Below, in pieces: positions 45,207-58,277 of a stretch of DNA of 64,000 nt. The position numbers were made by a program, and so were the translations under genes. A model generated the notes under the pieces. That model was not told where the DNA came from, did no database searches, and saw only the letters and a program-made list of their open reading frames with translations. Source of the stretch: Rhodosorus marinus (Eukaryota; Rhodophyta; Stylonematophyceae; Stylonematales; Stylonemataceae); contig JAMWBK010000010.1 in assembly GCA_029953675.1 (NCBI GenBank), forward strand, positions 620,001 through 684,000. Direction: 5' to 3'. Each line of letters opens with the position of its first letter. Position 1 is the stretch's first letter.

Positions 45207-47497
45207 GATTTCTTCTACCGCGTTGTAGGAGCCTCACAATACCTCTCTCCTTGACTACCAAAGCTCTAGCGGGCTTCCTCGGTTCTTTCAATCTTTCCTT
45301 TCGCTTTTGGAAAACAAGGTGTGCATGAACTCCACCTCGCAAAACCAGATTCTCAAAACCGGCTCTCCTCCTTCCCAAATACCAGACCGACTCTCACACC
45401 CTTCACTTCAATGTTCCTACAAACCAACGCTTCGCCGCTACACCTTCCACACAGTTGACCCTCTCAACAACAACCCAGCTCTTTGTCTCTCAGCTCACCA
45501 AAACACGAACAAGCAAAGTTCCAATAACACCCTTCAGGCAGTTCACAGGCTGTTGCAACCGTCAAACCTTTTGTCAACAAGCTTCGAATCCAAGATAACC
45601 AACAAAATAAAGAAATTCGCCTCCTCGCAATAAAGAAATTCCGAAAGAGGGCGCTGACTGAGGAAACCAGAACGCAAAACGTTGAAACAAAAACCAAAAA
45701 AAAACAAAACAATCAACACCTCCACCCCACACCCACCCCCCGAAAAACCCCAACGCTCGTGGTAGAGACGTTCGTCAGGAAAGTACACCCTCCAATCAAA
45801 AACAAAAACCAAACAAGAATTCCACCAACACACAAACACACACACCCCTCCCCCTTCCTTCCAAAAGACAAGCCCTACAAATTCTTTCCCAGTCCCTCTC
45901 CTCTTCCTCCCTGACTCTTTCACTATGTCAGGCGCCTCTCCTCATAAGAACCCAAAACGCCATTTTGCAGTTGAAAGCACATCAAAACTCTTCTACCACA
46001 TCCTCAGCTTACCACCCCCTTTACCAAACTCAGCTTCAAAAGTATAAACTAATAAAACAAATATTATTTCATAGTTACTATGCTCCATATACGTTTCTAG
46101 AAAACCCCTTTCTATCCCAGCTTCTTTATCCCCTGAAACCACCAAACTATTAATAGCAAAATCCATCTCCCGACTTTCCGACCCCCCCCTTTCCTCCAAC
46201 CACCGCCCGTTCCTTTTAACAACATCAATAAAACAGCGAAAACGCTTACAACCTACAAAAAAAGGAAGATCACCTTCCAAACCATCCTCCCTCCCTCCCC
46301 CTTATCCTCCCTTCACATATCGGTCTTTCAAATGTTTCCTCCAACCGAAAGCGCCATTTTTGGTCATCCCATCCAGTCCCCTTACAGTGCGAGCGTTTCC
46401 AACATCCCTTCAAAAAATTCGAATAATAACATAATAGTAGATTTTCTCGTTTGATTCTCTACCCCTCAGCCGCACCCTTGCTCTCTTGTAAGTTCAATAT
46501 TTGAGATGTCCTCGAAGGGAGAGGCCTCCTCATCCTCCGTCGCCTGTCACATGGTGAGGTCGTTTTGCTGTAACTATCCTTTTTCAAAAAATTGGGTGAT
46601 GGATGCTCAGCAGGCCTATGCAAATTGACAATATTAAAGTCTAGATTTGGTACAAGCTGAGGAGCTTCAAAGCCAGTGGGACAGCATAAAAAGCTGAAAA
46701 TGTTAATGAAATATGCATTTTTGAATCTAGGATTTCGGATGGGACACTTCATGTTGCATCCTGCGGGCCGTTTTCTGGTGGAACTTGGCGAATGGAGTTG
46801 GTTGGCTTGCTGCTGGAGAACTGATGGTGTACTTGGAGAGCAAAATCTGAATTCGATCAACTCAGGCTATTGGATAGGGGTAGGCAGGTCGATTGAGCGG
46901 TCATTGCATTTTAAAAACGGCTTGGCGGCGTCCGCAACCGTCAGAGGGACGGCTGCAGAGCCTGCTCAGCGATCGCGATGAGGAACAGAGAGAGAGGAAG
47001 ACTTGCACCCGACTCCTAGGCTGAATTATTCCAGTACATGATCGTGTGGCCGTTCTAAACTCACAAGAGGAGCGAAATTTTTTATGCACTAAGCGGTACG
47101 CCCAGTCTACGGTCTCCCATGCGAGATCAGTCAACCGCGTGGATTGGTTTACTCGCGTGACGATAGTCAGGATACAGCAACCCCCTCGACAAGAAAACGG
47201 CTCCAACGGTCCGTTCCTCGTGTCCGGTATAAGCGTTTTCACTTATGGGGTTCGGCCGCTGTGGCACAACTCGTCGGCTCGCGAACCAATGATACGGTCC
47301 CCGACTGTGTCACGCGGACGATGAATCACACTCACATTTCCTCTCTTCGTTGGGCTTTATGCTGTAGCGTTCTAATGCGGCTTGAGTCTTAGAGGCCCTT
47401 TCTCTTGGTTGGCATAGCCATTTTTCCTCTCAGGGTTGTTTTCTCTGAATAAGCGACCGCCACTCCCAATCCTTTGAGGAATCGAGTTCCCTTCCTG

Positions 47498-47527
47498 ATC
47501 ATCTGGGACAGAGATCAAGCCTCTGAA
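47498..47527. repeat. Dispersed 30-bp repeat, copy 1
   Basis: Matches 50407-50436 at 29 of 30 positions (core GCAGAGATCAAGCCTCTGAA in copy 2, ACAGAGATC here). On the minus strand both read RGLIS-x-PDD within short open frames. Confidence 0.7.
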
Positions 47528-50406
47528 CAAACTGTTGGTGTTGTTGATCAAGCCGTGCCAAATCCTATGACAGAAATGCTTCTGCTCCGCAGAGATGATT
47601 GCCTTGCGTAGCGAGGCAATCAATGGAGCTTGGAACAGAAGAACTTCGTCTCTTGAGGGCCAGCCTTGGGTCAGGCTGGTTGCACTTGGTCGGATTGAAG
47701 CGTGCAGCATCTTTGTACAGTCATAGGTTTATATGTCTCCAACTCATCAACACGTCCGGCGTTCAAATCGGCGGTCGTGGGGGGGTAAAATTAGTCGCAT
47801 CTGGTCCCCTGCTCAGTGTGGCGAGGTTCGCCCTTTCGCTCCCACAAACACATTGCCATATGGGCCAAAAAAAAAAAAAAGCTCAGCACGCCGACGTCGT
47901 GAATTTTCTCACATGAAACCAAAAACGTCCCTGCTATGAACAATCTTGAACATGAAGAGTTCAAATTAGGGACATATATATCTTTAAATAGCATAATTAC
48001 CGGAGTTTGCTCACCCAAAAACGGACGTCAGCATTCTTTTGGAGCGACCACCCCTTCGTTTTTCTTCCACAGTTTTTGAAAATTCCCCCTTCCACCCCCT
48101 TCACATTGCCGTCATCGAAGCAATCGAAGCAAGGACAAAAAGAAGTTCTGTATTCTAATAAACCTTTTTCAACCAATCATGTGCCACGCACGGAGAACCT
48201 CATCCGTTTTTCTTTTTTTGGAACCAGCCAACCACTTCAACCAAATTTATTTTGGTCGTATTTTCTTGTTCAAAGGACAGGATTTCATACAGAAATTCTG
48301 AACCAAAAAAAAAAACGGTGGAGTTTCGCTATCCGAAAATCCGCCGTTGTCTCATAATCACAAGCCCCGTAGCTTTTCCATTGGTTTAATAAAAGCTAAT
48401 AAATTTGTGTAAATACTTATTCTTGGAATACGAGAATCCCGAATTTCACTTTTACCAAAAATAACCCCCCCACCCCCCTTGCTCCCGGCCTCTCTCCGCG
48501 GGGGGAGAAGAATGAACGTCAACCATCCAACTCGCACGTTGTTCAGCAAGAGAGGAGGGGGAGTGCAGATTTATTCCATGTTCCTAACAATCTCCGAATT
48601 TATGATTGTTTCAATATAAATCTATTTTTAGAGTTGTTTTAGGTACGGGGTGAAAGGGTTAGATTACTATTCTCGAGAGAACCCTCGGTCATCATCCAAA
48701 AAGAGACAAAAATAACCATCCCGCACCCCGGGTGGGATTAGGGGGGAATCAATTTTAATTTTTTTTGCCCACGGAGGCAAAATCAATAGGTGATCAAAGT
48801 TTTGTTTTGTTAAACAGTTGTTTTTGGAGGCCTGTAAACCTAACATGGAAAACATTGGAAGATTGTTGAGCGAGTGAAAGGGTTTTTTGGGCCGCGTATA
48901 GTCGGTGTCGTGTGTTCATCTAACACACGCAGTAGATGCATAAGTGAAAGGGTTTTGAAACCTGACCCCTTTTCGGGAATCTTATCCGATGCCTTCTGGT
49001 ACATAGCAGAAACTTCGTTTTTGGATCGATTATATTGATAAGGGTCTTGTTCTCGCTTTGTCCCAAAAAGCGTCCGTTTCTGGGGGGAGTATTTTTGATT
49101 GTGTTTTTCTATGGTTATAGAATAATTTTTTTGGTGGATGTCATGTCGATTGCAGGAAAACTTTTGCCGAGGGAGCGGTGAGTGGGCGAATAGGTGGTGC
49201 AACGTGAGCGTCCAAAAATAGTAGTTCAGGTTGGGGGGACTCCAAGATGAAATTTAGTGTACAAGAGGTGGATCGTGAGGCGACAAGCTGCATCTGGTTG
49301 TTAACTTTTTGTTGTCGGCTCATTGCAGCTGTCGCTGCCTGGCTCTTGCAAGGGAGTCGTGACGAGCATTGGATGGGTTCGGTTTTCGGCTGGAGATGTG
49401 AAGAGAGCGGGCGATCGTTTTGTCGGGGGTGTGAGGACTTGGGTGGGTGCTATTTTGAGGCCACGCCCAGAGTTTCCACGGTGGATGGTATTGCTGATGG
49501 TCAAATTTCGTGGAGTGCTGTCCAGGATAAGGACCTGGCCAGACGTGATTTTAACGTCGGAGTCGTATGGAGTAAAGCGCAGCGAAAGCTGATTCTGAAT
49601 TGCCTCACCCTCGCTCGCCGTGGAGCAACGTTGCTCTTGGGCACTTCTAACTCTTCAGTCAGGTTTTTGAATTAAGAGCAGCGGTTTGACGTGTGCTTCG
49701 CTGATCACCCTGTGTCTGTCGTGCAAGTGTTCTTTTCGAGGTCGCAACGTGGCACTGAAGAAAGCATATCAGTCCTTCCAAACTCGATTGCTCGTGGTTT
49801 CAATTCTTGGCGGTGGTCTCCTCGAAATGGGCAACTCTTTGCTGTCGTCACTCTGGCAGCGTTGATGAATTAATAAATCGTACTAAAGTTATCGCCCGAT
49901 CACGTTGCATCCTCCGTTTGGATGCTGACACCCCTATCAATGCATGAGGAAGTGCAAACGTGTAGACGTCGTCAACGTTGGCCGCACGAAGAATCGCAGT
50001 GATAGATAGCGAATCTAAATTCTGGCGGTGCGCTTTTTCTTTTCTTTTGAAAGGAGATGTAGGAAGCCTTGTCACTGCCGCAGTTCGAACGAAGAGCGCC
50101 CGTATGAGTTCTCCCCATGAGAAGCGTCGTGTAACCTCGGTGTTAGGAGCGAGCTTTACGGTTGCTCCCACTGCGCAAGCGTTTGAAGTTGTTAGCTGTG
50201 TTCCTCAAAATCTAAGAGGCCGGATGGAAATCACGAGCGTTTGGTCGCCACGTTCCAGTCGGGACACCAACAAAAGGCTTTTGTAATCTGAACCCACTCT
50301 CGGGTTTGGCCCTACTGATGATCACCGAGAGCAGCTTCGACCGCAAGCGGCTTTAGAACATCGCGAAAGGTGGTAGCCTTCTAGTCCCAGACTCTAAACA
50401 AGGGCA

Positions 50407-50436
50407 ATCATCTGGGGCAGAGATCAAGCCTCTGAA
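50407..50436. repeat. Dispersed 30-bp repeat, copy 2
   Basis: Same orientation as the copy at 47498-47527; flanking sequence is unrelated by eye. Confidence 0.7.
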
Positions 50437-53401
50437 TGAAGTGTAGCCGTCTCTTCTCTCAGCAGAATGCTCGTATGAAGACAGATTCGCTCATAGGCTT
50501 TTGTCAACTGGTACCAGAGCATTTGCTCGCGGATACCGGAGCTCAAGGAGAACGGAAACGGGCGATTTCTACTGTTTCATCTGTAAGCTTACTCGTGTGT
50601 CCTAGTTCCGCGCTACTACGTTAAGTAGATGGCAATCGTTGAGGGATTCATTTCTGTTGGCTCGGAAACTCTGAAGCTTGAGGTGCATGTGAGACAAGAT
50701 TAACGTTAACAAAAAAAAAGAAGCAAAGGACTAGCCCTAGAGCCGCTACTAGAGGTGCTCAAGCAAAATCTGTCTGGCTTCTACCAGGTCCCGCACATAT
50801 TTTGGTTCGATCATAATCCACCAGTTGCCTTCTTTCAGCTAGATGCAGAGCTTTCACGAGATCTTGATGGCAGTCTAAAATCTACGAAGCTTCAGACATG
50901 GAAAGTCAAGCAGTGGACTGTACCACGAGCATTTCCCTAGCGCTGATGGACTTCGCAAGGGGAAAGGCGGGATGGGCCTGCCCTGAAGAAGAAAACTCAG
51001 CCCTTAGAGGATCATGAAGTGCAGACATCTACGGTCAAGTGTCATCCAGAAAGGCACTTGGAGAACGTACCCCATGGTCGACGTATCCTGTTCTCAAGTT
51101 AGCGCTAGTACTCGAGTACTACGTTACTGATTTTCATTTGTCCTGCACTCCTGGAAAATATCCAAAAATAAGTTGTTTGATAGTCTCCCACAGACTCTAT
51201 AGTACGAACCTATTCGGTACGATCCTGTACTAAACATCTGTTGATCGAGTTGCGGGTGTGCTTGTTCAGCGACAAGCTGTGATCGCTAGATCTCGTAGCT
51301 GACTATGGTCACCGATAAAGCACGCAGATCGAGTCCGGCAGGCGATCATTAGAAGACAATTGTCAGCGGGCGGGCGCGTAAGAAGCTCCGCGTGGCCGTG
51401 ATGAGGAAGAGCTTGTACGGCCCCTGCTCAATGTGCGGGATATTTCCGGTCAGCACCTGTAGCCATGCCGATCGACGAAACGTCATATAATTCAATAAAC
51501 AAACTCTCTGTCCCAACGGATACTTTCAGTACAGAAACGGTCGCGCACGAAAGTGGTCTCCTTTCCCGAGCCACATATATTCGTTGCCGTACCCAAGATA
51601 TTTTGGGTTAGCGGCAGATGCTTGCAAAAAAAAGAAAAACCCACGGCCGTTGGTTGTGGTGCCCCAATCCATCATCGACGGACCAACTGACGCCGTGACA
51701 CAAATTTTTTTGCCCGTGAGAATCTTGTCACTTCCGCTCATATAAACGCCGACTTGTTGAACATTTATCAAATTCCCCCTTTCCCCCCGAAATTAAGTCC
51801 GGTCTTTTTTAGCCCGCGGTTTTTAGTAAGCCATTTGCATGGGTCCATTTGGTCCATTTGCGCACAAAAGAGATTTCGCGACATCGGACAACACGTTCCC
51901 CTATGCCTTTTTCAAGCCGTGTTTCTGGGCAAACCGGGCACACTATGTCCTTTCTATTTGGCCATCAAAAAAAACACAAAAACCAAACTTATTCGGAGAA
52001 GGATCTGTGGTCCCGAGTCGACGGCAACCTTAAAGATAATATATTTTCGACCAATTTGGCAAATCACAATTGACTTTTTATGAATCGACGTCACTTCATT
52101 GGATTGTGGGACGCACGTTCGCCAATGAAAGGGTCGGATGGCAATCATTTCCACGCTGGCAAGTTGTTCAGTGGTCAGTTAGAACCGTTGCTTGATGAGC
52201 CAATCATGAAACTCCAAAGCGTCCAGGCGAAACAAACACCAATAAATTCTCATAGAAACAAATACTTCATTTTCACCATACAATAGCCCTTTTTCAATGC
52301 AGAAAAAGAAAAATTCATGATAAAATTAGTTCCTGAGCGCACCCCTGAATAACGTTGACGCCTCGATTTCGTGTTCTTCAAATATAATCGAAAAAGCCGT
52401 TTTCAAAAACCTCTGAAACTCTTTCCTACTACTTCCACCCCCAAACCAAGAAAAAGAAATCTCGATCGCCGGCCTCGCTACTAGCATTTTAACCCCTTCA
52501 GCGAATACTACCCGAGATTCACCAATCGGTGCTAACCCCCGTTGCCGGCCTATCAACCTGCATTTTTGGAGCCAATTGGAAAGGTATTGATATCTATGAA
52601 AACGCGGTGGCGCATTCAGTTACCCTGGGTACACCGAAATATCACGATCTCTCAACTTTCCTGAATAGAGGGGGGGAAATAGATTTTAATCCTGAAGATG
52701 ACTTTTTTAAATATAAAACAAAAGTTGTTCTTGTTCGTCGGGTTTTTGGGGGAATGGCCGGCCACTAGAAAACGGTGCTGGAGAAAGATTCAGCAACAAA
52801 GACGTGAAAAAGTTGCTAGAAAAAAGACATCGCAACAATCTCTTCCTATCAACACGTGATCGAGGGAAGAACAAAAACACACCAATGGCAGGTAGGGGGG
52901 AAGGCAAGAAAAATACAACAAATTGCACCTCTTAAAATAGCCCCGAAAACAAACCTCCCCTCGTGGGGGATCATATTATATATACATTAATAAAACTCAG
53001 CTACCCCGTCTTGAACGCCGAAAATTGGGGTTAACCGGTCTTTTTGCGGCGTCAAGGGGGGTTGCGAAGGGTGACTATTACGGAGGAAAACGGATCTTGC
53101 CTTGATCAACTGGCAGCAAGGGGTTTACGACTTTTCCCATCGTTTTGAATGGGTATTGTCGGGCGGGGAGCACGGGGTTCCGAGATCCGGTTTTCCAGTT
53201 TTAGACGAAATTTATTACAGTACCTTTGGTGAATGGGGTTGCCAGGAAAGGGGATGGGTAAGGAATTGGATTGTTTTCTTTGCTGATCGGGGGGGCGGGG
53301 CGGGGAGAAGCTCAGTATGAAGAGTTGAGGGGTATTAGCCATGGGGACCGGTAACAGCAGTATTGAAAATCTAGTGGAACTGAAAAGAGTCGGTGGGTTA
53401 T

Positions 53402-53410
53402 TATATAAAA
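53402..53410 (+). promoter_or_regulatory. TATA-box candidate of the NTT gene
   Basis: TATATAAAA, 155 bp before the ATG at 53557. Confidence 0.55.
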
Positions 53411-53556
53411 TCCTGGTTTGGGGCGTGGCTCGGCATCTGGGGATCCGGGGAGAAGGGACGGCTAGGAGTGTGCGAAGTGAGTGAGTCGGTAGTACGACTT
53501 GTCCTTTGTTTTGCAATTTGGCGTGAGGAGGATCTGTGACGGGGGAATTCGTCGCG

Positions 53557-55455
53557 ATGGCGTTCGTGTCGGGTTTTGCGAGTGGGGTGAAGAGCTCCCG
53601 CAGCGATGTTCGGAGTCGTAAGGCACCGAGGATGACTGCCGGCGAGTCTGGTCAAGAGGTACAAAAGGTACAGGTCGAAGTGGTTGGTGCTGAAGCTGCT
53701 AGCAATGCGAAGACTACGCATGAGACTGTCGCTACGGTCGGGGCTATGCCGATGCCGCAGCAACCGATCCAGAGCGCTGGCGCTGCTGCGTCAGGGCTAG
53801 TAGCAGCCCTTGGGGCTCTGATCCTTGGAAAGAAGGTGATGAGCAAGGATGATAAGGTCAAGCCAGTCACGGTGATGAAGGCTGAAGCGACTGCTGGTGA
53901 CAATGGCACCGAGAAGAAGGGTATCCTTGGGGGCGTTGCGAGTCTAATTCCGACTCCCAGTGAGAGGAAGAAGCTCGTCCCGCTGGGGCTCATGTTTTTC
54001 GTCATCCTGTTCAACTACACTATTCTTCGTGACACAAAGGACGTGCTGGTGGTCACTGCCGCAGGTGCAGAGATCATTCCGTTCCTGAAGACGTATTGCA
54101 ACCTCCCTGGAGCGATCTTGTTCACAATCGGATACTCAAAGCTTTCGAATTATATGTCTCGTGAGGCTCTGTTCTATTCGTGCATCATTCCGTTCGTGGC
54201 CTTCTTCTTCCTGTTCGCGTTCTGGATGTATCCGAATCTGGCCACCCTCCACCCAACTGCCTGGGTGAACTCCATCGCCTCGGGTTTGCCAGCTAACTTC
54301 GCAGCGCCGCTGGGTATTATCAGCAACTGGACGTTTGCACTGTTCTACACTCTTGCCGAGCTGTGGGGGTCTGTGGTCGTATCCCTCCTTTTCTGGGGAT
54401 TCGCGAATGAGGTTACTACGGTCGATGAGGCGAAGAAATACTATCCGCTGTTTGGTTTGGGGGCCAATGTTGCCCTTATCTTCTCTGGACAATACGTGCG
54501 TTTCGTGTCCGACATTCGTCGTAATCTGCCCGCGGGTGTCGACGGTTGGGGTCTGTCTCTCAAGTACCTGATGAGCATGATCGCTTTCGGTGGCCTTCTT
54601 ATCATCGGGTGCTACTGGTACGTCTGCCGCTTTGTGTTGACCGATCCGACTGTATTCAAGCCGGGTGCCCAGAAGAAAACGAAGGTCAAGACCAAGCTTG
54701 GAATCCGTGAATCAGCCAAGTACCTTGCCAAGTCTCCGTATATCCGAAATCTCGCTCTGCTTGTCATCGCCTACGGAATGTCCATCAATATTGTCGAGGT
54801 CACCTGGAAGGGTCGCTTGCGTCAGGCTTTCCCGGACCCCAACGACTACTCCACCTTCATGGGCAACTTCTCGACTGCCACAGGAACTGTCACCTTCACA
54901 ATGATGATCATCGGCAGATGGATCTTCAACAGATTTGGATGGGGAGTGGCTGCTACCATCACCCCGGCCGTACTTGGTGCCACTGGTTTGACCTTCTTCG
55001 GTTTGTTGCTGTTCTCTAACGCGGTGAATCCGTTCATTGCTGCGATTGGAAGTACTCCGTTGATGGCTGCGGTGCTTGTCGGAGCTGCGCAGAACGTTTT
55101 GAGCAAATCTTCGAAGTACTCCTTGTTTGACCCGTGCAAGGAGATGGCATATATTCCTCTTGACGCCGAACAGAAGAGCAAGGGCAAGGCTGCAGTCGAT
55201 GTTATTGGAAACCCCCTGGGCAAGTCTGGCGGTTCCTTTATCCAGCAGGGATTGATCTTCGCCATGGGATCCTTGGCGGCGTCAACACCGTACCTCGCTG
55301 CTATCCTTGCCGTTATCATTGTAATGTGGCTTGTTGCGGCTCGCTCTCTGGACAAGCAGTTCGCTGATGCCATGGCCGCGAACGAAGCTGAAGAGGCCAA
55401 GATTGAGGAATCTATGACTGAGTCTGAAGCTGCCCCGGCAACAGAATCCTCTTAG
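53557..55455 (+). CDS. NTT: Plastid envelope ATP/ADP translocator (NTT/Tlc family)
   Basis: Nucleotide exchanger of 632 residues with 12 predicted helices, the type that moves ATP against ADP across the plastid inner envelope and is shared with Chlamydia and Rickettsia. One uninterrupted exon. Residues 1 to about 75 form a transit peptide beginning MAFVSGF (early Phe), followed by an Ala/Met/Gln-rich linker. Core signatures: LMFFVILFNYTILRDTKDVL, GAEIIPFLKTY, ALFYTLAELWGSVV, LLFWGFANE, IFSGQYVR, VEVTWKGR and SLFDPCKEMAYIPL. DPCKEMAYIPL is near-invariant in the family. The C-terminus is acidic. The ATG is at 53557; the earlier in-frame GTG at 53536 is not needed. No intron, unlike nearly all neighbours. 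Codon use favours G/C-ending codons, fitting strong expression. Confidence 0.96.
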   Translation: MAFVSGFASGVKSSRSDVRSRKAPRMTAGESGQEVQKVQVEVVGAEAASNAKTTHETVATVGAMPMPQQPIQSAGAAASGLVAALGALILGKKVMSKDDKVKPVTVMKAEATAGDNGTEKKGILGGVASLIPTPSERKKLVPLGLMFFVILFNYTILRDTKDVLVVTAAGAEIIPFLKTYCNLPGAILFTIGYSKLSNYMSREALFYSCIIPFVAFFFLFAFWMYPNLATLHPTAWVNSIASGLPANFAAPLGIISNWTFALFYTLAELWGSVVVSLLFWGFANEVTTVDEAKKYYPLFGLGANVALIFSGQYVRFVSDIRRNLPAGVDGWGLSLKYLMSMIAFGGLLIIGCYWYVCRFVLTDPTVFKPGAQKKTKVKTKLGIRESAKYLAKSPYIRNLALLVIAYGMSINIVEVTWKGRLRQAFPDPNDYSTFMGNFSTATGTVTFTMMIIGRWIFNRFGWGVAATITPAVLGATGLTFFGLLLFSNAVNPFIAAIGSTPLMAAVLVGAAQNVLSKSSKYSLFDPCKEMAYIPLDAEQKSKGKAAVDVIGNPLGKSGGSFIQQGLIFAMGSLAASTPYLAAILAVIIVMWLVAARSLDKQFADAMAANEAEEAKIEESMTESEAAPATESS

Positions 55456-57299
55456 TTTGTTTTACTTGTGCCATGCTATCCTAGCTTTTTTTTTTAGCGT
55501 TAGTAGTGCTGCGGCTATTTCCGAGAAAGAGTTGTAGTCAGCCCCATCTCTCCGTGGTTAATCGGGAAGATGTACTTGGTGCTCGAGCAATTACCGCGGA
55601 CGGCGCGGATATGAAAAGATGAAAATTCCAATTGTTCCTTTGCAAACTTTGCCCGTCCGTGTACTACCACATGGTAGGACGTATCCTTGCCATGTGTTCC
55701 TAGAGTTTTGGGCTAAGCTTCGACCAAGGCGGGTTTCTCAGTTCTTTGCTACGGCGACGCTCGGACAGTCCCCGCGGTGGTGCCGCAGCAATCACAGAGG
55801 TCTTCCCTGCCAATGGCGATCGGATAGCAGGGATGACGGACACGACCTCACCACTGTCCGAGGTTGGTTTGTGGCGAAGGCGCGGAGCAGAAAGTGTGAA
55901 AGTTACTTGTATGAAATCCTGCAGGCCAGAACGACTCTAGTCTTTCGAAGTCCCAGTCTGTCTCAGCATAGCCTCGAGCGTAGCTACGGAGCTACTCCCA
56001 CAACCCTCAGTCATTATCCGAAAAACCGTGATTAGTACTAACATAGTACGCATTTGACGTACTAAAAATTCCAAGTGCTTAACAACTAAAACGAGTTCGC
56101 AACTGCAAACACACCTCCACCAACCCACCCCCACCTCGCCTCACCCCTACACGCCCATTCTATTTTAACGGTTGCGCCCTAACCGCCGAAGCCTTCCCCC
56201 CCAGGTAAACATCACATCGACCGAAGCCAGCCGCAACACTACAAAAAAGAAATCACCCTATATCTAAAATCAGCAAAAACAGTAGAAACTTAAAACATAA
56301 TAAAATAACTGCTGCAAATATGACAGTGTTCGCATGTGAAAAAACTCTTACGTAAAAGGGGAATAGGGTAGTATAGAACTTCACCTGGACGAGTGTGGGT
56401 CAATAATTGAAAGGAAAGGGGGGGAACCATCGTTCGGGGGGAGGGGGTGAGGTTTTTTATTCTGTTGATCGAGCTCTTTGAGTTTGGATTGATTTTATTG
56501 AATTGTTTTTTTTTGGGATCCAGTGGACGTGAAACGGAGCTATTACTTTGTGCCTCCAACACGGGCTTTTTTCGTCTTCTCTTGGAGTGAGCGGAAAAAT
56601 CCCATCTTTTTCTTGGATATTGAGAGAACGGGTCTCTGGACGGGGTTTGGTTTGGTTCTACATAATGTGCTAGTTTGGGGAGGTCGGTGAGGGAGAGAGA
56701 AGAGTTTGATGGGCGGGTGGATGGGCTTAAGCTTGTTGGGAAGGAGAGTAAAAGAGGGTTTGGACAGAAGTTAAAAAGGTACGAAGGAGAGGGCTACATT
56801 GATTTCTTCGGTTGCGGTTGTCTTTTTGGGGGGGGAGTTGGGTGGGGAAAAGCTGGTTGTTTGTTTTTGTTGCGGAGCTTGCTTTGGGAAAGGGGCGTTG
56901 CTCGTCGTTGACTTGATTTGAGTAACCTGAGCTTGCCTGTTGCATAGAGGAGGATTCGAGCAAGAGCTGTTGGTCTGCTCGTGTTTGTTCTAGTTTTTTT
57001 CGCGGTTGGCCGTTGGGTTTCGTCTGTTTTGAGAGGGCTGTACGGGCTGCGGTTTCGTCTGTTTTGAGAGGGCTGTGCGACTGTGGAAACCGGAAACGCT
57101 GAGGATTTTTTGTTGCGGCTGGAAGTGCTTGTTATAAAGTCTCGTGGAATACCAATTCGCAGGAAAGTATAATTTTAGTTGTACAAGCAAAGGGCTCAGA
57201 CGCCCCGGTAATTCGTCCGTTTTGTGGTACCTGGGAAGAGAGCGAGTTGCGCGTGGAGAAAATGGATTAACTTATTGCGACGAACAGCTGAAAATTAGA
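55456..57299. other. Intergenic
   Basis: 3' side of NTT, then AT-rich DNA (56220-56600) and the promoter of the next gene, with a TATAAAG at 57133-57139. A short repeated phrase (GTTTCGTCTGTTTTGAGAGG) occurs twice at 57016-57070. No exon recognised. Confidence 0.45.
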
Positions 57300-58277
57300 A
57301 TGAAGAGGAGACGGGGTTTAGATGTGGAGGTTGGCTTTGGTACTTTATTGAGACTGCGTAGGCCAAGGGAGAGACAGGCACTTGAGACGGTCGGCATGTA
57401 TGTGTCCAGGAGGGCCGATCCGGAACGGGACGAGGTAGCATTCAAGAGGAACTGTTGTAGAGATGGTAATTCTCGATCGCTCGAGCTGTCGCGACAAGCC
57501 CTGAAGGAGTCTGAGAGCGGTGGATCGATCGTAGTGACTTTCAGTCGAGTTGCCACTCTAGGATCTGATGAACATGCTGAAAAGGTTTGTAAGTTTGTGG
57601 ACGTTGTAAGAGTACCGAGCAATGCACGAGACTCAATGGATACTGAGCGCGTATCACTTGGGACGCTGACGGTGAGATTGCATCCCAGCCAAATTAGAGC
57701 ATGGTTCATTCCTCCCCGGACCCCTTGCGTCGTTCTAATGTACGCTCTGCTATGTTCTCCATAGATTTGTTCGTCGGCTCATGGGGACGACTCGAGCGCT
57801 GACACTAGACGCAGAAATGACAACGACCATGTTTATGATATTTATCGTCCGAAGAGCACGGATTTAGGGGACCAACCGTCCTCCTGCTCGCCCTTTCCAA
57901 TGTGCGAAACCGTTTCCGAATCTTACGTTCATTTGTCCTCGGAGTCAGAAGCAACCTTTGCAGAAAGACCGGGGCGAAGGCTGGTCGCAAGTTTGGGAGC
58001 TACGTCGTCAAACTCCCCAATGGAAGAAATTCAGGTAGACCACAATCGCACACCACATGGCCCCGTCGTGTACAATGAATATTGGGAGCGGGATGGTTAC
58101 GAAAATGATGATGAAGGTATGGCTACGCACCGACTGTACTTGTACCCACAAGGACGATCAGCACCGTTGCCCCAACATCGCTTTTGAAACGCTTTTGTAG
58201 GGTACTCCGCGAATATGAGACACCAGAGAAGACACAGGCTCGTAGAGGTTGACGACGAAGATCTGACTGAGACGTAG
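57300..58277 (+). CDS. Probable Iwr1-like protein (RNA polymerase II nuclear import)
   Basis: 266 residues in three exons: 57300-57671, 57765-58116 and 58201-58277 (introns 93 and 84 bp), with all phases consistent. The N-terminus RLRRPRERQALETVGM resembles the start of Iwr1/SLC7A6OS proteins (a basic RxKRxR followed by a xLExx segment), and EKVCKFVDVV matches the short hydrophobic xFxxVxTV element. DNDHVYDIYRP in exon two fits the family core YVYDIYY. An acidic C-terminal stretch with aromatic residues (VVYNEYWERDGYENDDE) follows, as in the family. Iwr1 guides assembled RNA polymerase II into the nucleus. The assignment is by motif order from memory; overall identity is low, and another short acidic nuclear protein is possible. 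Confidence 0.5.

Larger units (their letters stand above)
45207..53401. other. 8-kb gene-poor region
   Basis: No confident exon. C/A-rich and poly-A runs mark 45300-46400; 47.0-47.9 and 49.2-51.5 kb carry scattered open frames without motifs. The longest ATG-started one is 142 codons at 49247-49675. A 30-bp sequence occurs at 47498-47527 and again at 50407-50436. The left end should hold the MADS promoter. Likely old repeat-derived DNA. Confidence 0.45.

Noticed and set aside
49247-49675. A 142-codon ATG-started frame
   Set aside because: No motif, no convincing splice partner, and overlapping frames are similarly open; probably chance in a gene-poor stretch.
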